Positions 8,512-14,833 of a stretch of 14,833 nt of DNA are shown here, piece after piece (within the stretch, counting starts at the first letter, position 1; every line of letters begins with the position of its first letter). Made by a program: the position numbers and the translations under genes. This stretch comes from an uncultured Prevotella sp. (GTDB taxonomy: Bacteria; Bacteroidota; Bacteroidia; Bacteroidales; Bacteroidaceae): the NCBI GenBank assembly GCA_900548195.1, contig URJQ01000076.1, forward strand, positions 1-14,833, in the 5' to 3' direction. The notes under the pieces are model-generated. The model was given only the letters and a program-made list of their open reading frames with translations, was not told where the DNA came from and made no database searches.

Positions 8512-9828
8512 ATGAAACAATATCTCCTACTACTACTCTTGATAGCCTTTTGCTCTACCAACGAGGTAAGAGCGCAGATAAAAGGCACCAATATCACCGT
8601 CACTGTCACTCCAAGCCATAAGGATTGGACGTACAAAGTAGGTGAGAAGATTGACTATACGGTTTGTGTGCTGAAGTCAGGCACCCTACTCGAAGATGCT
8701 GATATCTATTACGAGATGGGTCCTGAGATGTATCCCGACGTGAAGAAGGAAATGTCTCTCAAGACAGGAACGGCAAAACTAACATCGAAGATGCTGAAGC
8801 CTGGCTTCCACAAACTGTATGTCAAGGCTAAAGTAAACGGCAGAGAGTATGAAGCATGGTGCTCCGTAGCCGTTTCACCAGAGAAGATACAGCCACAGTC
8901 ACAATGCCCGAAGGACTTTGATGACTTCTGGGCAAAGGCGATAGAGCAGGCTCGCTGGACGGCTTTAGAGTCGCATCTCGAATTTCTCCCAGATCGTTCC
9001 ACACCTGATGTCAACACATATCATGTCAGTTTCCAGAATGACTGCTGGGGCAGAAGAGTCTATGGCATACTCAATGTGCCAACAAAGCCAGGCAAATACC
9101 CTGCAATACTCAAGGTGCCAGGAGCTGGAGTACGCCCTTATACCGGCGATGAAGGACTCTGCAAGAAAGGCGTCATAGTGCTTGAGATAGGCATTCACGG
9201 CATTCCTGTCACCAAACCGCAGGATTATTACGACAATCTCTTCTCTGCAGCGCTGAAAGACTACTGGATGAACGGCTGCAACAATCGCGACCGTTCCTAT
9301 TATAAGCACGTCATCACGGGATGTATCCGTGCCATCGACTTCTTAGAGTCCACGCCATCTCTCTCCCTTTCATCATCATGGGATGGTAAGAATCTCGGAG
9401 TATGTGGTTCATCGCAAGGCGGTTTCCTCACCATTGCCACCACAGCCCTCGACAAGCGCGTGACCTGTTACGCTCCTGTTCATGCAGCCATGTGCGACCA
9501 TGAGGCGGCGCTGAAGAAAGTGGCTTGCGGTTGGCCTCATGTCTTCTATCAAGTAGCCAATCCAGATATGAGAGAGGTGGAGTGCATGAGATATTATGAT
9601 GGAGTCAATTTCGCTCGTCGCATCACCGTGCCGGGATGGTATTCCTTCGGATATAATGACAATGTAGTGGCGCCTACATCCATGTATGCCACCTACAATG
9701 TGGCAGGAGGCAAAAAGACTCTTTCGCCTTATCAGCAGACTGCTCATTTCTGGTATGAAGAGCAATACGCTGAGTGGTTTGACTTCCTGCTCAATAAACT
9801 TGTGGTCGAAAATAATATCAATAAATAA
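8512..9828 (+). CDS. Exported CE7-type acetyl(xylan) esterase
   Basis: A 438-residue exported alpha/beta-hydrolase of the acetyl xylan esterase (AXE1, CE7) group that would remove O-acetyl groups from hemicellulose or its oligosaccharides. The signal peptide is about 1-21 (LIAFC...VRAQ). An immunoglobulin-like N-terminal domain covers about 22-125, and the hydrolase domain starts near PKDFDDFW at 133-140. Catalytic residues are S301 in GSSQGG, D383 in SFGYNDNVVAP and H412 in QQTAHFW. RDRSYYKH at 259-266 also fits the family. Paired with the SGNH esterase upstream it gives the locus two unrelated deacetylases. The natural substrate (mannan, xylan or short oligosaccharide) cannot be read from the sequence. 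The GH94 gene follows after 99 bp containing a strong hairpin. Confidence 0.88.
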   Translation: MKQYLLLLLLIAFCSTNEVRAQIKGTNITVTVTPSHKDWTYKVGEKIDYTVCVLKSGTLLEDADIYYEMGPEMYPDVKKEMSLKTGTAKLTSKMLKPGFHKLYVKAKVNGREYEAWCSVAVSPEKIQPQSQCPKDFDDFWAKAIEQARWTALESHLEFLPDRSTPDVNTYHVSFQNDCWGRRVYGILNVPTKPGKYPAILKVPGAGVRPYTGDEGLCKKGVIVLEIGIHGIPVTKPQDYYDNLFSAALKDYWMNGCNNRDRSYYKHVITGCIRAIDFLESTPSLSLSSSWDGKNLGVCGSSQGGFLTIATTALDKRVTCYAPVHAAMCDHEAALKKVACGWPHVFYQVANPDMREVECMRYYDGVNFARRITVPGWYSFGYNDNVVAPTSMYATYNVAGGKKTLSPYQQTAHFWYEEQYAEWFDFLLNKLVVENNINK

Positions 9829-9840
9829 AAATATATAAAA

Positions 9841-9892
9841 TATCAATAGAAAAAATAAACGTATATATTTTTTCTATTTTTTTCTATTGATA
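9841..9892 (+). terminator. AT-rich hairpin, possible terminator or attenuator
   Basis: The left arm at 9841-9857 (TATCAATAG, six A, TA) is complementary to the right arm at 9875-9892 (TA, seven T, CTATTGATA) with one bulged base, giving about 17 bp of stem and a 17-nt loop. It starts 13 bp after the CE7 stop and ends 35 bp before the GH94 start. The T-rich right arm lets it work as a weak intrinsic terminator on the + strand, or as an attenuator or RNA-stabilising 3' structure between two genes of the run. Confidence 0.55.
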
Positions 9893-9927
9893 ATTTATTC
9901 TATCCTACAACCTCCCAAAAACTAACA

Positions 9928-12417
9928 ATGGCAAAAGAATTCGGACACTTCGATGACCTCCACCGCGAGTTTGTCATCACTGATCCTGCTACCCCTTTCC
10001 CTTGGATCAATTACCTCGGTAATGAGGACTTCTTCGGCTTGATTTCAAACACTGCCGGTGGTTATAATTTCTATAAGGACGCCAAGTTTCGCCGCATCAC
10101 GCGCTATCGTTATAATGGCGTGCCAATGGATAATGGCGGTCGCTATTTCTATATCAATGATAATGGCACCGTCTGGAATCCGGGATGGAAGCCTTGCAAG
10201 ACCCCGCTCGACTCCTATGAGTGCCGCCACGGCATGAACTATACCCGCATCACGGGCTGTAAAAACGGCATCGAAGCATCAGTATTGTTCTTCGTGCCAT
10301 TGAAGACATGGGCTGAAGTGCAGAAGGTTACGCTTAAGAATACCACTTCCGAGAAGAAGACCATAAAGCTCTTCTCCTTTGCAGAATGGTGCCTTTGGAA
10401 TGCTGCTACTGACATGGAGAATTTCCAGCGCAACTGGTCCACCGGCGAAGTGGAGATAGATGGCTCTGTCATCTATCACAAGACCGAGTATAAGGAGCGC
10501 CGTAACCATTATGCTTACTATGCCGTAACCAACTCGGAAATCAATGGTTACGATACGGACCGCGAGTCATTCATAGGTCTTTACAATGAGTTTGCCGCCC
10601 CGCAGTGCGTCATTGCCGGCAAGCCTGCCAATTCATTGGCGCACGGTTGGTCGCCTATTGCTTCGCATTATATAGAGGTGGAACTGGCACCGGGCGAGTC
10701 AAGAGATTACATTTTCCTTCTCGGATATGTGGAAAATGCACAGGAAGAGAAATTCTCAGCAGAGGATATAGAGCGCAAGAAAAATGGTACGCTCATCTCT
10801 TCGCAAGACTCCGACGTCACCCTCGTCAACAAGAAGAAAGCTCTTCAGACCATAGAGCGATTCTCCACCGTCGAGGCTGTCGATGCGGCATTCGCTGAGC
10901 TTGCTGGTATGTGGGACGAACTGCTCGATAAGTACGTTGTCAAATCAGATGATGAACGCCTCAATCGCATGGTGAATATATGGAGCCAGTATCAGTGTAT
11001 GATTACGTTTAATTTCTCCCGTTCTGCAAGTTTCTTTGAGAGTGGAGTGGGACGTGGCATGGGATTCCGCGATTCCAATCAGGACCTCGTGGGCTTTGTT
11101 CATCAGGTGCCAAGCCGAGCACGCGAGCGTATCATAGATATTGCCTCTACACAGTTTCCTGACGGAGGATGTTACCATCAGTATCAGCCGCTGACAAAGC
11201 ATGGAAATAATGACATCGGCGGAGGATTCAATGATGACCCTTGCTGGCTTATCTTCGGTACAGTGGCTTATATCAAGGAGACGGGCGACTTCTCTATCCT
11301 CGACGAACCAGTGCCTTTCGACAATAAGCCAGGCACAGAAGTCTCTCTCATGGAGCATCTGCGTATCTCTTTCAATCATGTGGTGGAGAATCTCGGTCCT
11401 CACATGCTTCCGCTCATCGGACGAGCAGACTGGAATGACTGCCTGAATCTCAACTGTTTCTCATGGGATCCGAATGAGAGTTTCCAGACCACGGAGAACA
11501 ATTCCGAAGGTTCAAAGGCGGAGTCACTGATGATTGCCGGACTATTCGTCGTGACAGGTAAGGACTATGTCGAACTGTGTCGCCAGACAGGAAACAATGC
11601 CGAGGCGGACAGAGCGCAGAAGTGCATCGATGATATGGTGGAAGCCGTGAAAAGACATGGTTGGGACGGTGAATGGTATCTCCGTGCCTACGACTTCTAC
11701 GGCAACAAGATAGGCTCCAACGAGAATGAAGAAGGCAAGATATTCATAGAATCCCAGGGCTTCTGCACCATGGCAGGAATCGGTCTGGAGGAAGGAATGG
11801 TGGATAAGGCAATAGACTCTTGCCGTAAGTATCTCGACTGCGAACACGGTATGGTGCTCAATAATCCTGCTTACACCACATATCATGTGGAGATGGGCGA
11901 GATAAGTTCTTATCCTGCTGGCTATAAGGAGAATGCTGGAATCTTCTGTCATAATAATCCTTGGGTCATCATTGGTGAGACTGTAGCCGGACGTGGCAAT
12001 GATGCTTGGGAACTCTTCCGCAAGATTAGTCCGATGTATCTCAAGGATCAGGAACTGCATAAGGTGGAACCTTACGTCAACTGTCAGATGGTGGCTGGCA
12101 AGGATGCTGCCAAGCCGGGTGAAGGCAAGAACTCATGGCTCACCGGCACTGCGGCTTGGATGTGGCTCACAGTGAGTCAGTATCTCCTGGGTATCAAGCC
12201 TACATACGATGGCATAATGATCGATCCATGTCTCTCTTCCGACATCAAGGAGTATTCTGTCAAGCGTATTCTCCGTGGAGTGGAGTTTGATATCACCGTG
12301 AAGAATCCTGACGGAAAGCAGAAAGGCATAAAGTCAATCCTTGTGGATGGCAAGCCTATCGAAGGTAATATCGTCAAAGCCACATCGGGCAAGCATGTCG
12401 TTGAGGTGATGATGTAG
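9928..12417 (+). CDS. cbp: GH94 cellobiose phosphorylase
   Basis: This 829-residue enzyme would split cellobiose with inorganic phosphate into alpha-glucose-1-phosphate and glucose. No signal peptide is present, so it acts in the cytoplasm, unlike the other enzymes here. The sequence follows clostridial cellobiose phosphorylase closely throughout: FPWINYLGNEDFFGLIS near 24-40, DNGGRYFYINDNG at 68-80, FQRNWSTGEVEIDGS at 166-180, MGFRDSNQD at 378-386 (substrate-site Arg and Asp), and DWNDCLNLNCF at 501-511, with D504 the expected general acid by alignment to the W-N-D catalytic motif. KIFIESQGF and YKENAGIFCHNN are also typical. Length is normal and intact. Related GH94 activities such as cellodextrin phosphorylase are less likely on these motifs. 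Its product links extracellular glucan cleavage (GH9) to energy-saving intracellular catabolism. A 302-bp repeat-filled gap separates it from the GH9 gene. Confidence 0.94.
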   Translation: MAKEFGHFDDLHREFVITDPATPFPWINYLGNEDFFGLISNTAGGYNFYKDAKFRRITRYRYNGVPMDNGGRYFYINDNGTVWNPGWKPCKTPLDSYECRHGMNYTRITGCKNGIEASVLFFVPLKTWAEVQKVTLKNTTSEKKTIKLFSFAEWCLWNAATDMENFQRNWSTGEVEIDGSVIYHKTEYKERRNHYAYYAVTNSEINGYDTDRESFIGLYNEFAAPQCVIAGKPANSLAHGWSPIASHYIEVELAPGESRDYIFLLGYVENAQEEKFSAEDIERKKNGTLISSQDSDVTLVNKKKALQTIERFSTVEAVDAAFAELAGMWDELLDKYVVKSDDERLNRMVNIWSQYQCMITFNFSRSASFFESGVGRGMGFRDSNQDLVGFVHQVPSRARERIIDIASTQFPDGGCYHQYQPLTKHGNNDIGGGFNDDPCWLIFGTVAYIKETGDFSILDEPVPFDNKPGTEVSLMEHLRISFNHVVENLGPHMLPLIGRADWNDCLNLNCFSWDPNESFQTTENNSEGSKAESLMIAGLFVVTGKDYVELCRQTGNNAEADRAQKCIDDMVEAVKRHGWDGEWYLRAYDFYGNKIGSNENEEGKIFIESQGFCTMAGIGLEEGMVDKAIDSCRKYLDCEHGMVLNNPAYTTYHVEMGEISSYPAGYKENAGIFCHNNPWVIIGETVAGRGNDAWELFRKISPMYLKDQELHKVEPYVNCQMVAGKDAAKPGEGKNSWLTGTAAWMWLTVSQYLLGIKPTYDGIMIDPCLSSDIKEYSVKRILRGVEFDITVKNPDGKQKGIKSILVDGKPIEGNIVKATSGKHVVEVMM

Positions 12418-12429
12418 TGAATGTCAAAT

Positions 12430-12559
12430 AGGTAATAGATAATAGGTAAAAGGTAATAGGAGATTACACTTGTGAGGTAATAGATAATAGGTAAAAGGTA
12501 ATTAGGAGATTACACTTGTGAGGTAATGGGTAATAGGTAAAAGGTAATAGGAGATTACC
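12430..12559 (+). repeat. Three tandem ~45-nt repeats made of heptamers
   Basis: Unit 1 (12430-12474, 45 nt) and unit 2 (12475-12520, 46 nt, one inserted T) are otherwise identical. Unit 3 (12521-12559) is a diverged partial copy. Each begins with heptamers of the GGTAATA, GATAATA and GGTAAAA kind and ends in AGGAGATTACACTTGTG or a variant. The array starts 12 bp after the GH94 stop codon. Confidence 0.92.
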
Positions 12560-12593
12560 AAAGTTCGCTTGAGAGAAAAAATAGCGAGATACC

Positions 12594-12640
12594 ATGAGTG
12601 GCAAGTGTATTCTCCTATTCCCTATTACTTATTCCCTATT
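12594..12640 (-). repeat. Dispersed 47-nt repeat, inverted copy
   Basis: The reverse complement of this stretch matches 6842-6888 at 44 of 47 positions, including the unique tail that reads GCCACTC. CAAGTGTATTCTCCTATT at 12602-12619 is also complementary, with one mismatch, to AATAGGAGATTACACTTG at about 12455 in the tandem array just upstream, so the two could pair as a long hairpin in RNA or single-stranded DNA. Confidence 0.85.
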
Positions 12641-12685
12641 CCCTATTACTCATTCCCTATTCCCTATTTCTTATTCCCTTTTCCC
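12616..12685 (+). repeat. Ten tandem heptamers of TATTCCC type
   Basis: Ten consecutive 7-nt units read TATTCCC, TATTACT, TATTCCC, TATTCCC, TATTACT, CATTCCC, TATTCCC, TATTTCT, TATTCCC and TTTTCCC, with decaying copies to about 12708. They are the complement-strand version of the GGGAATA/AGTAATA heptamers seen at 6799-6868. The array ends 34 bp before the GH9 start codon at 12720. Confidence 0.93.
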
Positions 12686-12719
12686 TATGTCCTTTCCCCC
12701 ATTCCCTAAAAATACAAAC

Positions 12720-14468
12720 ATGAACAAGACAACAGCAATAATGGCAATGGCAGGTCTGGCATTTGCTTTGACTGCCAATGCGAAGAATGATGATGACATA
12801 AAGGTCAATCAGGTGGGTTATTACCCTAATGAACCGAAGGTGGCTGTCATCGAACCGACGGTGAAACAGCAGACATTTGCACTCAAGGATGCCAAAGGCA
12901 AGACCGTATGGAAAGGCAAGGCAGTCCGGAAGTCCGTCTCTCCTTTCTCAGGCAAAGTGCGTCAGGTGGTGGATTTCTCTGATGTCAGGAAATCAGGCAC
13001 TTACACTCTCTGCGCCGGCAGTAGAAAGCAGAAGGTCGTTATCCGCAATGGAGCCTTCGCCGATGTGGCAAACAAGGCGATGAAAGCATTCTATCTGCAA
13101 CGCACAGGAATGCCTATAGAGAAGGAATATGCTGGAGAATATGCCCGTCCGGCTGCTCATATGGACAGGAAAGTCTTTGTCCATCCTTCTGCAGCCACCG
13201 CTGAAAGGCCTGCCGGAACGGTCATTTCCTCGCCATTCGGATGGTATGATGCAGGAGATTACAACAAGTATATCGTCAATTCCGGTTTCACCATCGGCGT
13301 ATTGCTGCAGGCTTACGAGATAAACCAGACCTACATCGACAGGATGAACCTCAATATCCCCGAGTCTGGCGACGATATTCCCGACTATCTCGATGAGATA
13401 ATGTATAATCTCAAGTGGATGCAGACCATGCAGGACCCTACGGATGGAGGTGTATATCATAAGCTTACTACGCCAAACTTTGAAGGCTTTGTGATGCCAA
13501 CGGAATGCAAGCAGGAGAGATATGTGGTGCAGAAAAGCACTCAGGCGGCTCTTGATTTCGCTGCTACGATGGCACTCGCCGCTCGCATCTACGGACAGTA
13601 TGGCGCTTACAGACGTTTTGCCGGACAGGCTTTGGCGATGGCAGAGCGTGCCTATGCTTGGGCGGTGAAGAATCCACAGACCTTCTATGATCAGAACGGA
13701 AACAATGAGAAGTACGAACCGAAGGTGTTTACGGGAATGTATGACGACAAGCAGAGCGCAGATGAATTCTTCTGGGCGGCTACAGAACTCTATTTCGCCA
13801 CAGGACAAAAAGGTTATCTCGAACAGGCTAAGCAGTTTGCTCCGACAGTTTACACGTTGCCAGTTTGGGGAAACGTCTCAGGACTGGGCATCCATCAATG
13901 GATCAATCAGGCGATGCTGAAGAATGAGAAAGCCGAAGAGAAAATGGTGGAAAAGATGAAGGCAGACATGATAGCCTTTTGCGACGACTGCGTGGCACGC
14001 ATTCCTACATCGTCATTCCATAGTTCGCACGGCAACAGAGCAGAAGATTTCCCTTGGGGAAGCAACAGTGAGAAATGTGCCGGGCAAGGTATTGCCCTCC
14101 TTTATGCCTACACTCTGACCAATGACCACAAATATCTCGATGCGGCAGTGGGCGATGCTGACTATCTCCTTGGCAGAAATGCCACGGGTTATTGCTTTGT
14201 GACAGGATTTGGAACAAAGCAAGTGATGCACCCTCATCAGCGCATCTCTCATGCTGATGGCATAGAGGCGCCGCTTCCTGGTTTTCTCTGTGGCGGACCG
14301 AATGCTGGGCAACAGGACCGTGAGACCTGCAAGACCTATCCTTCCACTGCTCCCGATGAATCATATACCGATGATATGAACAGCTATGCGAGCAATGAGA
14401 TAGCCATCAACTGGAACGCTTACCTCGTAGGATTCATGTCTTGGCTTGATGCGTCGCTGGGAAAATAG
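12720..14468 (+). CDS. Exported GH9 endo-beta-1,4-glucanase (cellulase)
   Basis: An inverting endoglucanase acting outside the cytoplasm on cellulose, mixed-linkage glucan or glucomannan. I chose ATG 12720 (582 residues): it gives a standard signal peptide of about 21 residues ending LTANA. The frame is open back to ATG 12594, but those 42 residues merely translate the heptamer array (repeats of SLFPI type). An N-terminal cellulase Ig-like domain (about 26-108, IKVNQVGYYPNEPKVA) precedes the (alpha/alpha)6 barrel (about 112-580). Catalytic features are WYDAGD at 175-180 (D177 and the base D180), VMHPHQR at 502-508, and the acid E560 in NSYASNEIAINWNA. No carbohydrate-binding module or secretion-tag domain is visible at the C-terminus. 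It is the last gene of the run, and palindrome-rich non-coding DNA follows. Confidence 0.92.
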   Translation: MNKTTAIMAMAGLAFALTANAKNDDDIKVNQVGYYPNEPKVAVIEPTVKQQTFALKDAKGKTVWKGKAVRKSVSPFSGKVRQVVDFSDVRKSGTYTLCAGSRKQKVVIRNGAFADVANKAMKAFYLQRTGMPIEKEYAGEYARPAAHMDRKVFVHPSAATAERPAGTVISSPFGWYDAGDYNKYIVNSGFTIGVLLQAYEINQTYIDRMNLNIPESGDDIPDYLDEIMYNLKWMQTMQDPTDGGVYHKLTTPNFEGFVMPTECKQERYVVQKSTQAALDFAATMALAARIYGQYGAYRRFAGQALAMAERAYAWAVKNPQTFYDQNGNNEKYEPKVFTGMYDDKQSADEFFWAATELYFATGQKGYLEQAKQFAPTVYTLPVWGNVSGLGIHQWINQAMLKNEKAEEKMVEKMKADMIAFCDDCVARIPTSSFHSSHGNRAEDFPWGSNSEKCAGQGIALLYAYTLTNDHKYLDAAVGDADYLLGRNATGYCFVTGFGTKQVMHPHQRISHADGIEAPLPGFLCGGPNAGQQDRETCKTYPSTAPDESYTDDMNSYASNEIAINWNAYLVGFMSWLDASLGK

Positions 14469-14544
14469 TGTTCTTTTGGAGAGAGAAAAATGGAACAAAA
14501 CATGAATCTTTAAGCTATTATTTTGCGATAGCTGAGATATTAGG

Positions 14545-14633
14545 ATGCGAAAGCATAGTTATTACATTGTAAAAGCATAGTTATTACCCTCTAAAAGCTA
14601 AGCTTTTGCGTTGCAATAACTATGCTTTCGCAT
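14545..14633 (+). repeat. 19-bp perfect inverted repeat with internal repeats
   Basis: The left arm (14545-14563, ATGCGAAAGCATAGTTATT) is the exact reverse complement of the right arm at 14615-14633. The 51-nt interior contains a second direct copy of AAAGCATAGTTATTAC (14572-14587) and the palindrome AAAAGCT-A-AGCTTTT (14593-14607). The nearest upstream gene, GH9, ends 76 bp before it, and TTTATTG follows the right arm, so it could end transcription of the run. The internal copy and arms allow alternative pairings. Confidence 0.8.
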
Positions 14634-14666
14634 TTTATTGATTATCAGCGCGTTGCAACGTCTCTA

Positions 14667-14684
14667 TTTTGCCTTGAGGCAAAA
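14667..14684 (+). repeat. Tight hairpin, TTTTGCCT/AGGCAAAA
   Basis: A perfect 8-bp inverted repeat separated by only TG. The outer flanks CTATTTT (14664-14670) and AAAATAG (14690-14696) offer a competing outer pairing. No T-run follows on the + strand. Function is unknown; a small dispersed palindrome is the simplest reading. Confidence 0.6.
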
Positions 14685-14726
14685 GCAGGAAAATAGGACA
14701 ATTTCCTCGGTAGGATGGCTGCTGGC

Positions 14727-14803
14727 ATCCAACGGTAAAAGCCGTTGGCACAGTGGCGGCTTTGTTGGGTATCCAATTGTAAAAGCCGTTGGCATAGTGG
14801 CGG
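14727..14803 (+). repeat. REP-like palindromic elements, copies 2 and 3
   Basis: Copy 2 (14727-14759) and copy 3 (14771-14803) are direct repeats 44 bp apart, identical at 30 of 33 positions. Each has the CCAACGG-type dyad around TAAAAG followed by GGCACAGTGGCGG or GGCATAGTGGCGG. Copy 3 carries AATTG in place of AACGG, which weakens its left arm. The first 25 nt of copy 2 are the exact reverse complement of 8444-8468. Confidence 0.88.
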
Positions 14804-14833
14804 GGGGTATAAGTGAATAGGGATAACTGTCTG

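Larger units (their letters stand above)
14469..14833. other. Gene-free, palindrome-rich region at the right edge
   Basis: No credible gene is seen in these 365 bp; the 60-codon open frame from 14638 runs through repeats and lacks recognisable features. The region holds a weak AGCTAT/ATAGCT dyad (14513-14533), the long inverted repeat at 14545-14633, the palindrome CGTTGCAACG (14651-14660), a tight TTTTGCCT/AGGCAAAA hairpin (14667-14684) and two REP-like elements (14727-14803). Confidence 0.75.

Noticed and set aside
6799..12685. A CRISPR array in the repeat-filled gaps.
   Set aside because: The repeats are contiguous or nearly so with a 7-nt sub-period and no unique spacers of constant length, and no cas gene is present.
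12594..12719. The upstream ATG as the true start of the GH9 protein.
   Set aside because: The added residues only translate the heptamer array, and the downstream ATG at 12720 gives a textbook signal peptide.
14638..14820. A 60-codon open frame at the right edge.
   Set aside because: It runs through a hairpin and the REP-like repeats, translating the same repeat twice (GKSRWHSGG-like and VKAVGIVAGG-like), with no protein features.

Overview
The window looks like a Bacteroidales chromosome segment, most likely Prevotella or a close relative. The grounds are the TAnnTTTG-type -7 promoter motifs, the absence of Shine-Dalgarno sites, AT-rich gaps full of short repeats between moderate-GC genes, and the enzyme families encoded. 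No species can be named from the sequence alone.

Layout, all genes on the + strand. (1) 79-1509: an intact IS4-type DDE transposase whose element ends could not be defined. (2) 1758-5153: an exported GH2 beta-galactosidase-like enzyme, preceded by a good Bacteroidetes promoter, then an AraC-family regulator 66 bp downstream. (3) 5247-14468: a run of five carbohydrate-active genes behind a second TAnnTTTG motif. They are an exported SGNH (sialate-O-acetylesterase type) esterase, an exported GH5 endo-mannanase, an exported CE7-type acetyl(xylan) esterase, a cytoplasmic GH94 cellobiose phosphorylase and an exported GH9 endoglucanase. (4) 14469-14833: non-coding DNA packed with palindromes and dispersed repeats.

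Together the genes read as a beta-mannan / glucomannan / cellulosic-glucan utilisation locus. GH5 cuts the mannan backbone, GH9 cuts beta-1,4-glucan stretches, the two esterases would strip acetyl groups, and the GH2 enzyme would remove galactose decorations. Once imported, cellobiose would be split with phosphate by GH94 to glucose-1-phosphate and glucose, saving ATP. No SusC/SusD pair, transporter, GH26, GH130 or epimerase lies in the window, so uptake and mannose-oligosaccharide metabolism must be encoded elsewhere.

The most unusual part is the intergenic DNA. The gaps before the GH5 and GH9 genes are built of several different tandem repeats that all have a 7-bp period. A 47-nt element (3 mismatches) occurs in opposite orientations in these two gaps, flanking the GH5-CE7-GH94 block. 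A palindromic REP-like element (arms CCAACGG/CCGTTGG) occurs once before the CE7 gene and, inverted, twice near the right edge. The first GH9 reading frame begins inside the heptamer array; the real start is almost certainly the downstream ATG at 12720.
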